DNA from: Bacteroides sp.
Lineage (GTDB): Bacteria > Bacteroidota > Bacteroidia > Bacteroidales > Muribaculaceae
NCBI GenBank assembly: GCA_014801815.1
Contig: JAAVDM010000030.1
Location: 1 to 64,000 of the forward strand
Direction of reading: 5' to 3'
DNA: 64,000 nt
Below the pieces are notes generated by a model, which did no database searches, was not told where the DNA came from, and worked only from the letters and a program-made list of their open reading frames with translations. Of the stretch, positions 52,301 through 59,968 are shown piece after piece (within the stretch, counting starts at the first letter, position 1; each line of letters opens with the position of its first letter). Both the position numbers and the translations under genes were made by a program.

Positions 52301-53308
52301 TTATGCTGTGGATTCACGTAATTTCATGTTTCCACGCAGTACGATTTTTTCAGAGGTCAGATCATGGGTTTCAATCTGTCGCTGAAGTATGCGACATGCT
52401 TCCGAAGCCATTTGGGTGACGGGTTGTTCTACTGCCGATATCGTAGGATAGACCAATGTACAGAGAGTCGTCCCTGAGATACAGCACAGAGCTACGTCTT
52501 CAGGAATTTTGTAATGAAGTTTCTGAAGCACACTTTTTGCACCTAAAATAGAAGTTTCGGTAAATCCGAATATAGCATCAAACGGGAGTCCGTATGATAG
52601 GAACTGTTCCATAGCCTGTATACCCTCTTCAGCTGTCAGACCTCCGTCAACCACATATCTGGGGTCATAGGGAATGTTAAACTTTTCAAGAGCTTCTCTG
52701 TAACCGTGATAACGATCTACGGCATTACTGACAAAATTCGGCCCGGCAATATGTACGATATGTTTCCTACCGCGTCTTATAAGGGCCTCGACCATAAAAT
52801 GTGACATCAAATCGTCATCAATACACACCTGCGATACATTCAGATCATTTATTTTCCTATCAAAGAAGACCATAGGAATACCCTCCTGTATCATACGCTT
52901 ATAAGCATCTAAATTTTTAGATTTGTGGCAGGGACATATCATTATACCGTCGATACGGCAGTTTTCAAGCATGGTTAGATTTTCCAGCTCCTGTTCCGGA
53001 TCTTCGTTCGATACAGCTATAATGGTACGGAAGCCCTTATCTCTCATTTCTTTCTGTGCCTGCTGTATAAAATTCATGAAGAACGGCGTCACCCCTTCCG
53101 GAATAACGATACCTATATTCTTTGTCATCTGACGCCGCAGGTTTACAGCAAGCTCATTACGTTGATATCCCATTCTGTTGGCGGCTTCCTGAATCCTGCG
53201 CATGGTTTCGGGTTTTACATTACGCGCATCACCGGCCAAAGCTCTGGAGACTGTTGATTTTGAAATGCCGAGTTCACGCGCAATATCAATTATAGTCACA
53301 TATTTCAT
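52301..53308 (-). CDS. LacI-family transcriptional regulator
   Basis: A 335-aa regulator. Residues 3-50 form the LacI helix-turn-helix (TIIDIARELGISKSTVSRAL) and hinge (NRMGYQRNELAVNLRR). The rest is a periplasmic-binding-protein-like sensor domain with IGIVIPEGVTPFF near residue 63. It is divergent from a sugar transporter and dehydrogenase, so it probably controls them in response to a sugar or sugar derivative. Three copies of a 13-bp repeat in the shared upstream region are candidate operators. Confidence 0.93.
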   Translation of the reverse strand: MKYVTIIDIARELGISKSTVSRALAGDARNVKPETMRRIQEAANRMGYQRNELAVNLRRQMTKNIGIVIPEGVTPFFMNFIQQAQKEMRDKGFRTIIAVSNEDPEQELENLTMLENCRIDGIMICPCHKSKNLDAYKRMIQEGIPMVFFDRKINDLNVSQVCIDDDLMSHFMVEALIRRGRKHIVHIAGPNFVSNAVDRYHGYREALEKFNIPYDPRYVVDGGLTAEEGIQAMEQFLSYGLPFDAIFGFTETSILGAKSVLQKLHYKIPEDVALCCISGTTLCTLVYPTISAVEQPVTQMASEACRILQRQIETHDLTSEKIVLRGNMKLRESTA

Positions 53309-53325
53309 AAGGACGGAAGATTATA

Positions 53326-53350
53326 GTTCATTAATTTTTAAGAGCTACTT
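53326..53350. repeat. Solo right end of the palindromic repeat, in the lacI leader
   Basis: GTTCATTAATTTTTAAGAGC followed by TACTT is identical to the right end of the copy at 62880. No left end or core is present. It falls between the predicted transcription start and the ATG of the LacI gene. Confidence 0.75.
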
Positions 53351-53351
53351 A

Positions 53352-53383
53352 CAAAGTTAGGAATTATATCCGAGGGCTGCAAT
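53352..53383 (-). promoter_or_regulatory. Promoter of the lacI gene
   Basis: On the minus strand ATTG (53383-53380) and TAACTTTG (53359-53352) are 20 bp apart. Confidence 0.65.
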
Positions 53384-53401
53384 AGTGGTATTGCACTTTA
53401 T

Positions 53402-53445
53402 GGGAACGGTTGCGAAAATTGGGAACGGTTGCGGGAACGGTTGCG
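53402..53445. promoter_or_regulatory. Three direct 13-bp repeats, probable LacI-family operators
   Basis: GGGAACGGTTGCG occurs at 53402-53414, 53421-53433 and 53433-53445. Each contains AAC-G-GTT, an imperfect palindrome like LacI-family sites. They lie between the two divergent promoters, upstream of both -33 boxes. Confidence 0.65.
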
Positions 53446-53468
53446 GGAAAAATAATTTACATAAAGCT

Positions 53469-53498
53469 TTTGATGTCAGTTTCAGCGATATATCTTTG
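53469..53498 (+). promoter_or_regulatory. Promoter of the transporter operon
   Basis: TTTG (53469-53472) and TATCTTTG (53491-53498) match, with 18 bp between them, slightly short. The leader would be about 50 nt. Confidence 0.55.
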
Positions 53499-53552
53499 CA
53501 GTATAAAATCAAACCGACATAAACGGATAACCCTAAAATCAAAATAACCGAC

Positions 53553-54998
53553 ATGAATCCTTCTGTACAATCTGCTATAAATGGAAAAGTTCCCTTAATC
53601 AGCAAGGTCGCGTATGGTTTCGGTGACGTAGGCTGTAACTTCAGCTGGTCATTCGTAGTCTCGTTCCTTATGATTTTTTATACCGATGTTTTCGGTATCG
53701 GTATGGGTGCGGTAGCTACACTGTTACTGGTATCCCGTATATGGGATGCTGTCAATGACCCTCTGATAGGCAATCTCAGTGACCGTACAAGGTCACGTTG
53801 GGGTCGTTACCGTCCTTGGCTGCTGTTCGGCGCTCCGTTGACAGCAATTGTTCTGATACTCTGCTTCTGGGCTCATCCGGAAATGGGCTATCGCTGGAAA
53901 GTGCTTTATATGAGTCTGACTTACGGACTTCTTGTTCTCGGCTACACATGTGTCAATCTGCCGTATGGCACGCTTTGTGGTGCCATGACCCAGAATATTG
54001 ATGAGCGTGCCCGACTCAACACAAGCCGTTCGGTAGCCGCCATGATTGCGATAGGTGTCATCAATATAGTCACTGTACCTCTTGTGAAATTCTGCGGTGA
54101 CGGCACACTGAGCAGTGCCAGAGGTTTCCTCTGGGTAGCCATTATCTTCGGCGCTGTATTTACTGCATGTCATTGGTTCTGTTTTGCCAAGACTAAAGAA
54201 ACTGTGACTCCTCCGTCGAGAAAGGCTTATCCTATCGGACAGCAGTTACGTGCCGTAGCCAAGAATAAGCCGTTCATTATGGCTGTAATAGGTCAGCTTC
54301 TGTTTGGCTTCATATTGTATGGACGCAACGCCGACCTTATCTTCTACTTCAAGTATGTTGAGGGTAACGAGAATCTGTTTTCATTTTTCTCGATGGTGAT
54401 TATACTGCCGAGTATTGCCGGTGCCGCTTTGTTTCCTTTCGTATTCAGACTTACCGGCAATAAAGGTTGGGCTGCCAGTGTGTTCAGCCTGTTTACAGGA
54501 GTCAGCATGATATTGCTTTACTTCTTCTCTCCCAACACTTCTCCGGTTATGTTCTATACATTTGCCGCTTTAGCCCAGTTTTTCTTTTCAGGTTTCAATA
54601 CTGCGATATACGCTATTATACCTGACTGTGTGGAGTACGGAGAGTGGAAGACAGGTATTCGTAATGACGGTTTCCAGTATGCCTTCATATCCCTTGCCAA
54701 TAAGATAGGTATGGCTCTCGGCACAGCTTTACTGGCACTCGCCATGGGTGAGGCAGGTTATGTGGCTAATGTAGTACAGTCGGAAAGTGTACAGAAAGTG
54801 TTTCACATGGCTTTCAGTACTATACCGGGTATATTGTGGGTAATAACAGCCGGAGTGATGCTGTTCTATCGTCTTGACAAGAAGATATATAACAGAATTG
54901 TCAAAGACCTTGATCACAAGATTGAAGAAGGCTGGACAGGTGCTCCTGTAGAAACCCGTGCCAGCGAGTCGGATGAAGTATTAATTGAAGTAAAATAA
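53553..54998 (+). CDS. MFS transporter of the GPH (glycoside-pentoside-hexuronide:cation) family
   Basis: A 481-aa inner-membrane protein with 12 predicted helices. The opening (KVAYGFGDVGCNFSWSFV), the signature RIWDAVNDPLIGNLSDRTRS and later PDCVEYGEWKTGIRNDGF are typical of MelB/XynB/YicJ-type symporters that import sugars or hexuronides with a cation. It is the first gene of the operon opposite the LacI gene, followed after 15 bp by a dehydrogenase. The substrate cannot be read from sequence. Confidence 0.92.
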   Translation: MNPSVQSAINGKVPLISKVAYGFGDVGCNFSWSFVVSFLMIFYTDVFGIGMGAVATLLLVSRIWDAVNDPLIGNLSDRTRSRWGRYRPWLLFGAPLTAIVLILCFWAHPEMGYRWKVLYMSLTYGLLVLGYTCVNLPYGTLCGAMTQNIDERARLNTSRSVAAMIAIGVINIVTVPLVKFCGDGTLSSARGFLWVAIIFGAVFTACHWFCFAKTKETVTPPSRKAYPIGQQLRAVAKNKPFIMAVIGQLLFGFILYGRNADLIFYFKYVEGNENLFSFFSMVIILPSIAGAALFPFVFRLTGNKGWAASVFSLFTGVSMILLYFFSPNTSPVMFYTFAALAQFFFSGFNTAIYAIIPDCVEYGEWKTGIRNDGFQYAFISLANKIGMALGTALLALAMGEAGYVANVVQSESVQKVFHMAFSTIPGILWVITAGVMLFYRLDKKIYNRIVKDLDHKIEEGWTGAPVETRASESDEVLIEVK

Positions 54999-55013
54999 CA
55001 ACAGATAAATAAA

Positions 55014-56066
55014 ATGAGACAGGCAATCTTAACCGAACCCAAACATATAGTGATAAAGACCGATGTGGCAGCTCCCGAAGCTGTGAACCTTAAGCCGAAT
55101 GAGGTGCTGATTAATGTAAAACGTATCGGTATCTGTGGCAGTGAGATTCATTCTTATCACGGTCTTCACCCCGCTACCAAATACCCTGTTGTGCAGGGTC
55201 ACGAGTTCTCAGCTGTAGTGGTTGAGGTAGGTTCCGATGTCAAAAACTGCCGTAAGGGTGACAGAGTCACAGCGCGTCCGCAACTTGTCTGTGGTAAATG
55301 CGGTCCGTGCCGTCGCGGACAATACAATGTCTGTGAGAATCTGAAAGTCGAGGCGTTTCAGGCTGATGGTGTGGCACAGGATTATTTTGTCACTACCGCT
55401 GACCGCGTTGTAGTTCTGCCTGAGAGCATGTCTCTTGATGAAGGTGCTATGATTGAACCCTGTGCTGTGGGCGCACATGCCTCAGTTCGTACTGATGTAG
55501 CCGGTAAGAATGTTGTAGTGAGCGGAGCCGGTACGATAGGTATTCTGGTTGCACAGTTCTGCAAAGCTCGTGGAGCCAAAAAAATTCTTATAACCGATGT
55601 GAGTGATTTCAGACTGGAGAAAGCTCGTGAGTGCGGCATTGAATATGTGGCTAATGTGACTGAAACAACACTGAAAGACGCTGTCAGAGAGGTATTCGGT
55701 GAAGAGGGTTATCAGGTAGGCTTCGAGGTGGCCGGTGTTGAGTCAAGTATCCGCTCACTCATGGAGACCATTGAGAAGGGCAGCAGTATTGTTATTGTAG
55801 CTGTGTTCGCTAAAGACCCTGCGTTAAGTATGTTCTATCTTGGTGAACATGAACTTAGCCTTATCGGCTCAATGATGTACCGTCATGAGGATTATGAGAC
55901 AGCTGTAGACTTTGTAAGCAAAGGTATTGTCAATCTGAAACCGCTTATAAGTAACCGTTTCCCCTTTGAGCAGTATGATGACGCCTATCGTTTTATCGAC
56001 GCCAACCGGGCTACTGCTATGAAGGTTATCGTTGACCTTGAGGCTACGGAGGCCGAACAGAAGTAA
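55014..56066 (+). CDS. Zinc-dependent alcohol/polyol dehydrogenase (MDR family)
   Basis: A 350-aa cytoplasmic dehydrogenase. Catalytic zinc ligands are visible in GICGSEIHSYHG and QGHEFSAVV, structural zinc in CGKCGPCRRGQYNVC, and the Rossmann motif in VVSGAGTIGILVAQ (about residue 165). It resembles sorbitol, threonine or L-galactonate/idonate oxidoreductases. With the GPH transporter it likely oxidises the imported polyol or sugar acid (inference). The outer-membrane gene starts 13 bp later. Confidence 0.9.
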   Translation: MRQAILTEPKHIVIKTDVAAPEAVNLKPNEVLINVKRIGICGSEIHSYHGLHPATKYPVVQGHEFSAVVVEVGSDVKNCRKGDRVTARPQLVCGKCGPCRRGQYNVCENLKVEAFQADGVAQDYFVTTADRVVVLPESMSLDEGAMIEPCAVGAHASVRTDVAGKNVVVSGAGTIGILVAQFCKARGAKKILITDVSDFRLEKARECGIEYVANVTETTLKDAVREVFGEEGYQVGFEVAGVESSIRSLMETIEKGSSIVIVAVFAKDPALSMFYLGEHELSLIGSMMYRHEDYETAVDFVSKGIVNLKPLISNRFPFEQYDDAYRFIDANRATAMKVIVDLEATEAEQK

Positions 56067-56079
56067 TCAAGCACGCGCT

Positions 56080-56889
56080 ATGGCCTGCGACTTTCTGAAA
56101 ATATGCTTCGCCATATTTATGATTACGGCTTCTGCCGTTACTGTGAAGGCAGACGACAGTGCGGTTGATACTCCGGCTGCTCCCCGTCACCCGGTGAGTG
56201 ACTATCTTGATTTTGATTTCCGTATTGCCAACAATCATCTCTGGCGCGGAATAGAAGTCAGTGACGGTCTCGTTATGTGTTCGTCTGTGGGAGTGCATGA
56301 CCCGAAAGAGTATGTAAAAGTCGGTGTGTGGAACGGAACAAACGTGACCGGTAAATATAAGGAGCTGAATTTTTTTGCAGAATTTACCGTACAGCGTTTC
56401 AAACTCGCTTTCTGGGACACCTACAACTTTTCTCCCGATGCGGACTATAATAATAAGGAGTTTTTCAATTACAAGGCACGTACTACCGGAAGGTTTCTTG
56501 ACTGCATAGCTTCTTATAATTTTGGCTCTGCTTTTCCTCTTTCTCTTACATGGTCTACCATAATCTTTGGCCGTGATCGATACAGCCTCTATTCTTCGGA
56601 CTCGAAGCAACGTTATTCCACATATATCGCTGCCGAGGTGAGATGTTTTGACCGCCAGAGCTGGACAGTAGATGCCGCAGTCGGCGGTACCTTCACACTG
56701 GCCCGTAAAGACGGAGACCGTAGTACCTTTTATTCTTCCCGTTCGGGCATTATAGATGTCAGAGCCACTGTGACACGCACAGTCAGAATCACAGACCGTT
56801 ACAATATACCTTTGTCGGCCACAGTGATGTTCAATCAGGTAGAAAACAGAGCCTATTTTCAGGTTGCAGCCCGTGTCTTCAGTTTCTGA
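56080..56889 (+). CDS. Outer-membrane beta-barrel protein, Gcw_chp/TorF-like
   Basis: A 269-aa product with a signal peptide (FLKICFAIFMITASAVTVKA) and alternating strands to a terminal Phe. The pattern NNHLWRGIEVSDG, KVGVWNGTNV and ELNFFAEF recalls the Gcw_chp/TorF-type barrels, though similarity is loose. The ATG at 56080 is used; the frame runs upstream into the dehydrogenase. As the last gene of the operon it may be the outer-membrane pore for the substrate, a role usually given to SusC/SusD in this phylum. Neither susC nor susD is present here. Confidence 0.68.
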   Translation: MACDFLKICFAIFMITASAVTVKADDSAVDTPAAPRHPVSDYLDFDFRIANNHLWRGIEVSDGLVMCSSVGVHDPKEYVKVGVWNGTNVTGKYKELNFFAEFTVQRFKLAFWDTYNFSPDADYNNKEFFNYKARTTGRFLDCIASYNFGSAFPLSLTWSTIIFGRDRYSLYSSDSKQRYSTYIAAEVRCFDRQSWTVDAAVGGTFTLARKDGDRSTFYSSRSGIIDVRATVTRTVRITDRYNIPLSATVMFNQVENRAYFQVAARVFSF

Positions 56890-56894
56890 CAGTT

Positions 56895-56945
56895 GATAGT
56901 GACAAAGCTCCGCTCTATATTATAGAGCGGAGCTTTGTCACTATC
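56895..56945. terminator. Bidirectional terminator between convergent genes
   Basis: Perfect 25-bp arms (starting GATAGTGACAAAGCTCCGCT) are separated by one base. It serves the plus-strand operon, and with the following element it separates that operon from the aminotransferase gene. Confidence 0.75.
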
Positions 56946-56947
56946 AT

Positions 56948-56982
56948 AAGTAGCTCTTAAAAATTAAACGATAGAGCTACTT
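56948..56982. repeat. Palindromic repeat, miniature copy
   Basis: AAGTAGCTC, the left-arm sequence TTAAAAATTAAACGATA, then GAGCTACTT. Both element ends are kept and everything between is lost, leaving 35 bp. It lies 2 bp after the terminator palindrome. Confidence 0.8.
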
Positions 56983-56995
56983 AGGTAATTAGTTT

Positions 56996-58192
56996 TTACT
57001 TACGGTTGTTGTAGGTTTCGAGGGCGGCGCGGAGACAGTCGAGTGCGCCGGCGAGCTCTTCGATGTGGTGTACGTAGGCTATACGGACTTCATCGCGGCC
57101 AAGACCGGGAGTGGTGTAGAAACCTTCGCCGGGAGCCATGAATACAGTGGTACCGTTGTAGGAGAAGTCGGTGAGGCACCAGCGGCAGAAATCCTCGGCA
57201 CTCTCTACCGGCAGACGTGCCATAGTATAGAACGCTCCTTCTGGCATAGGCGAGAATACACCGGGTATGTCGTTAAGGCCGTTAACAAGGAAGTCGCGGC
57301 GACGACGATACTCGTCTATAGCATTATCAATGTAGGTCTGTGGTACGTCGATAGAGGCGAGTGCCACGAGCTGACCGATAAGCGGGGGTGACAGACGGGC
57401 CTGAGCAAATTTCATGATATTGGCGTAAAGCTGACGGTTGCGTGTCACGAGTGTACCGATACGTATGCCACATTCGTTATAGCGTTTCGATACCGAATCG
57501 ATTACGATTACGTTGTCATCAATGCCTTCAAGCGAGAGTGCTGACATAGGCCGATGGTCTGAATAGCAGAACTCACGGTACACTTCGTCGCTATAAAGGA
57601 AAAGATTGTAGCGCTTCACAAGGTCGCGCAGTTTCAGCATCTCATCGGCTGTATAGATATATCCGGTAGGATTGTTGGGACTACAGATACAGATACCTTT
57701 GGTACACGGGGTTATAAGACGTTCGAATTCCTCGACATGAGGCAGACGGAAACCGTTGTCAATGCTCGACGGAACACTGACAATCTTTGCACCTCCCTGT
57801 AGAGCGAATGCCTTGTAGTTGGCGTATGCCGGTTCGGGAATAATGACCTCGTCACCCGGATCGAGGGTTGCCATGAAGGCGAACATCACAGCCTCCGAAC
57901 CTCCGGTGGTGACGATTATGTCCTCGGGAGTGACATTGATATTATGCCGGTGATAGTACTCGGCCATTTTAGCACGTAGTTGAGGTATACCCTCTGAAGC
58001 ACTGTATTCGAGTACCTTCAGATCTATGGCATGAAGAGCCTCCAGAGCCTGCGGAGGTGTGGGAAGGTCGGGCTGGCCGATGTTGAGGCGGTAGACGTAC
58101 AGGCCGCGCTCTGCGGCTTTGGCGGCCAGCGGAGCCAGCTTACGGATGGGCGACGCCGGCATAGCGGTGCCGCGGTGTGAGAGTTCGGGCAT
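56996..58192 (-). CDS. PLP-dependent aminotransferase, class I
   Basis: A 398-aa fold-type I aminotransferase of the aspartate-aminotransferase group. The features are LNIGQPDLPTP near residue 37, TGGSEAVMFAFMATLDPGDE, SPNNPTGYIY, the LFLYSDEVYREF segment, and the PLP lysine in SVSKRYNECGIRIG (about residue 235). The substrate may be aspartate, aromatic or another amino acid. It is 4 bp downstream of nth in the same orientation. Confidence 0.9.
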   Translation of the reverse strand: MPELSHRGTAMPASPIRKLAPLAAKAAERGLYVYRLNIGQPDLPTPPQALEALHAIDLKVLEYSASEGIPQLRAKMAEYYHRHNINVTPEDIIVTTGGSEAVMFAFMATLDPGDEVIIPEPAYANYKAFALQGGAKIVSVPSSIDNGFRLPHVEEFERLITPCTKGICICSPNNPTGYIYTADEMLKLRDLVKRYNLFLYSDEVYREFCYSDHRPMSALSLEGIDDNVIVIDSVSKRYNECGIRIGTLVTRNRQLYANIMKFAQARLSPPLIGQLVALASIDVPQTYIDNAIDEYRRRRDFLVNGLNDIPGVFSPMPEGAFYTMARLPVESAEDFCRWCLTDFSYNGTTVFMAPGEGFYTTPGLGRDEVRIAYVHHIEELAGALDCLRAALETYNNRK

Positions 58193-58196
58193 AGGT

Positions 58197-58832
58197 TTAA
58201 GGTATTATAGGATTTCGGCACCACGGGCGCAGGCCACATTCGTCGCAGTGCGGACGACGGGCCGTGCACACATAGCGGCCGTGCAGTATCAGCCAATGAT
58301 GAGCCGTAGCGAGGAGATGAGATGGAATATAGCGGGTCAGTGTCTTCTCGGTACTCAGGGGTGTACGTGAGTTGTCCGTAAGGCCGAGACGATTGCTGAC
58401 ACGGAAGACATGAGTGTCTACGGCCATAGCTGCTTTGTTCCACACCACCGACAGCATGACGTTAGCTGTCTTACGGCCAACACCGGGCAGCTTCATCAGA
58501 TTATCAATATCCGACGGCACTTCACCGCCGAAGTCATTAACAATCATTTGGGCGGCACGTATCAGATGGCGTGTCTTATTGTTAGGATATGAGATGCTTT
58601 TAATCAGTGCGTAGACGTCTTCTTCTGACGCGGCAGCCAGAGTCGCCGCGTCAGGAAAAGCCTTGAATAGAGCCGGTGTCACGATATTGACTCTTTTATC
58701 GGTGCATTGGGCTGAAAGAATTACAGCCAACAGCAGATGAAAGGGTGTTTCGTACTGAAGTTCGGTACGCGGTTCGGGCATATTGGCCTGAAACCAACCT
58801 ATGACACCTTCGTAGCGCTCTTTAATAGTCAT
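58197..58832 (-). CDS. nth: Endonuclease III
   Basis: DNA glycosylase/AP lyase that removes oxidised pyrimidines. The 211-aa protein has the helix-hairpin-helix with its catalytic Lys (LPGVGRKTANVML), the catalytic Asp in AVDTHVFRVSNRLGL, and the C-x6-C-x2-C-x5-C cluster (CTARRPHCDECGLRPWC) that holds a 4Fe-4S centre. The length is normal. It starts 27 bp after pheS. Confidence 0.96.
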   Translation of the reverse strand: MTIKERYEGVIGWFQANMPEPRTELQYETPFHLLLAVILSAQCTDKRVNIVTPALFKAFPDAATLAAASEEDVYALIKSISYPNNKTRHLIRAAQMIVNDFGGEVPSDIDNLMKLPGVGRKTANVMLSVVWNKAAMAVDTHVFRVSNRLGLTDNSRTPLSTEKTLTRYIPSHLLATAHHWLILHGRYVCTARRPHCDECGLRPWCRNPIIP

Positions 58833-58859
58833 GGCAGGAAGTTATGAAATTAATCCCGG

Positions 58860-59885
58860 TCAGTGAGCGGCATCAAACTCGTGCAGGAAGCGCATGTCAT
58901 TCTCCGAGAACAGTCGCAGGTCACGCACACGATATTTCAGGTTGGCTATGCGCTCTATACCCATACCAAAAGCATAACCGCTGTATACTTCCGGGTCGAT
59001 GCCGCAGGCACGCAACACATTGGGGTCAACCATACCGCAGCCGAGAATCTCGACCCAACCGGTACCCTTACAGAGCGTACAGCCCTTGCCACCGCATATC
59101 ATACAGCTTATGTCCATTTCGGCCGATGGTTCGGTGAAGGGGAAGTAGCTCGGGCGCAGACGTATGCGTGTCTCGGGGCCGAACATCTCACGGGCGAAAT
59201 AAAGAAGCACCTGTTTAAGGTCGGCAAATGACACATTGCGGTCGATATACAGACCCTCTACCTGATGGAAAAAGCAGTGAGCGCGTGCCGAGATAGCCTC
59301 GTTGCGATACACACGTCCCGGGCACACGATACGGATAGGAGGCTGGTGGCTCTCCATAACACGTGTCTGTACCGACGAAGTGTGTGTGCGCAGCAGCACA
59401 TCGTCTTTGCCCCGACGGATAAAAAATGTGTCCTGCATATCACGTGCGGGATGATCAGGAGCAAAGTTAAGCGATGAGAACACATGCCAATCGTCTTCGA
59501 TTTCCGGCCCTTCGGCTATGGTGAAACCCATAGAGCCGAAAATACGCAGTATTTCCGAACGCACCAGCGACAGCGGGTGACGTGTGCCGAGAGGCAGAGG
59601 AGTAGCTGTGCGAGTCAGGTCAATACCGGCCAGTGAAGTGTCCGGGCCGGCGGCTATATTGTCGCGCAAGGCACTTATGGTGTCTGTGGCCAGTGTCTTC
59701 AGCTCATTGATAAGCTGTCCGATTTCGCGTTTGCGGTCGGCGGGAACATTGCGGAAGTCTGCCATAAGCGCCGGTATGGCGCCTTTCTTGCTGAGGTATC
59801 TGATGCGGAGCTGTTCTACCTCTTCGGGTGTCGAAGCCGACAGCGAAGCCAGTTCTGCTTTGAGTGCATTGATTTTGTCTATCAT
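58860..59885 (-). CDS. pheS: Phenylalanyl-tRNA synthetase alpha subunit
   Basis: Charges tRNA-Phe together with PheT, which is not in the window. The 341-aa protein has the N-terminal coiled coil (KINALKAELASLSASTPEEV), motif 2 region (VCPGRVYRNEAISARAHCFF), FRLRPSYFPFTEPS-like sequence (IRLRPSYFPFTEPSAEMDIS) and motif 3 (GYAFGMGIERIANLKY). It probably heads the pheS-nth-aminotransferase group. Confidence 0.97.
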   Translation of the reverse strand: MIDKINALKAELASLSASTPEEVEQLRIRYLSKKGAIPALMADFRNVPADRKREIGQLINELKTLATDTISALRDNIAAGPDTSLAGIDLTRTATPLPLGTRHPLSLVRSEILRIFGSMGFTIAEGPEIEDDWHVFSSLNFAPDHPARDMQDTFFIRRGKDDVLLRTHTSSVQTRVMESHQPPIRIVCPGRVYRNEAISARAHCFFHQVEGLYIDRNVSFADLKQVLLYFAREMFGPETRIRLRPSYFPFTEPSAEMDISCMICGGKGCTLCKGTGWVEILGCGMVDPNVLRACGIDPEVYSGYAFGMGIERIANLKYRVRDLRLFSENDMRFLHEFDAAH

Positions 59886-59968
59886 CGTGGTGTATGACTT
59901 GTTTCTTTATTAATGTGCGAAGTTACTAAATTTTTTCCAATAGTCATACCACAATGCCGCTCTGAGGT

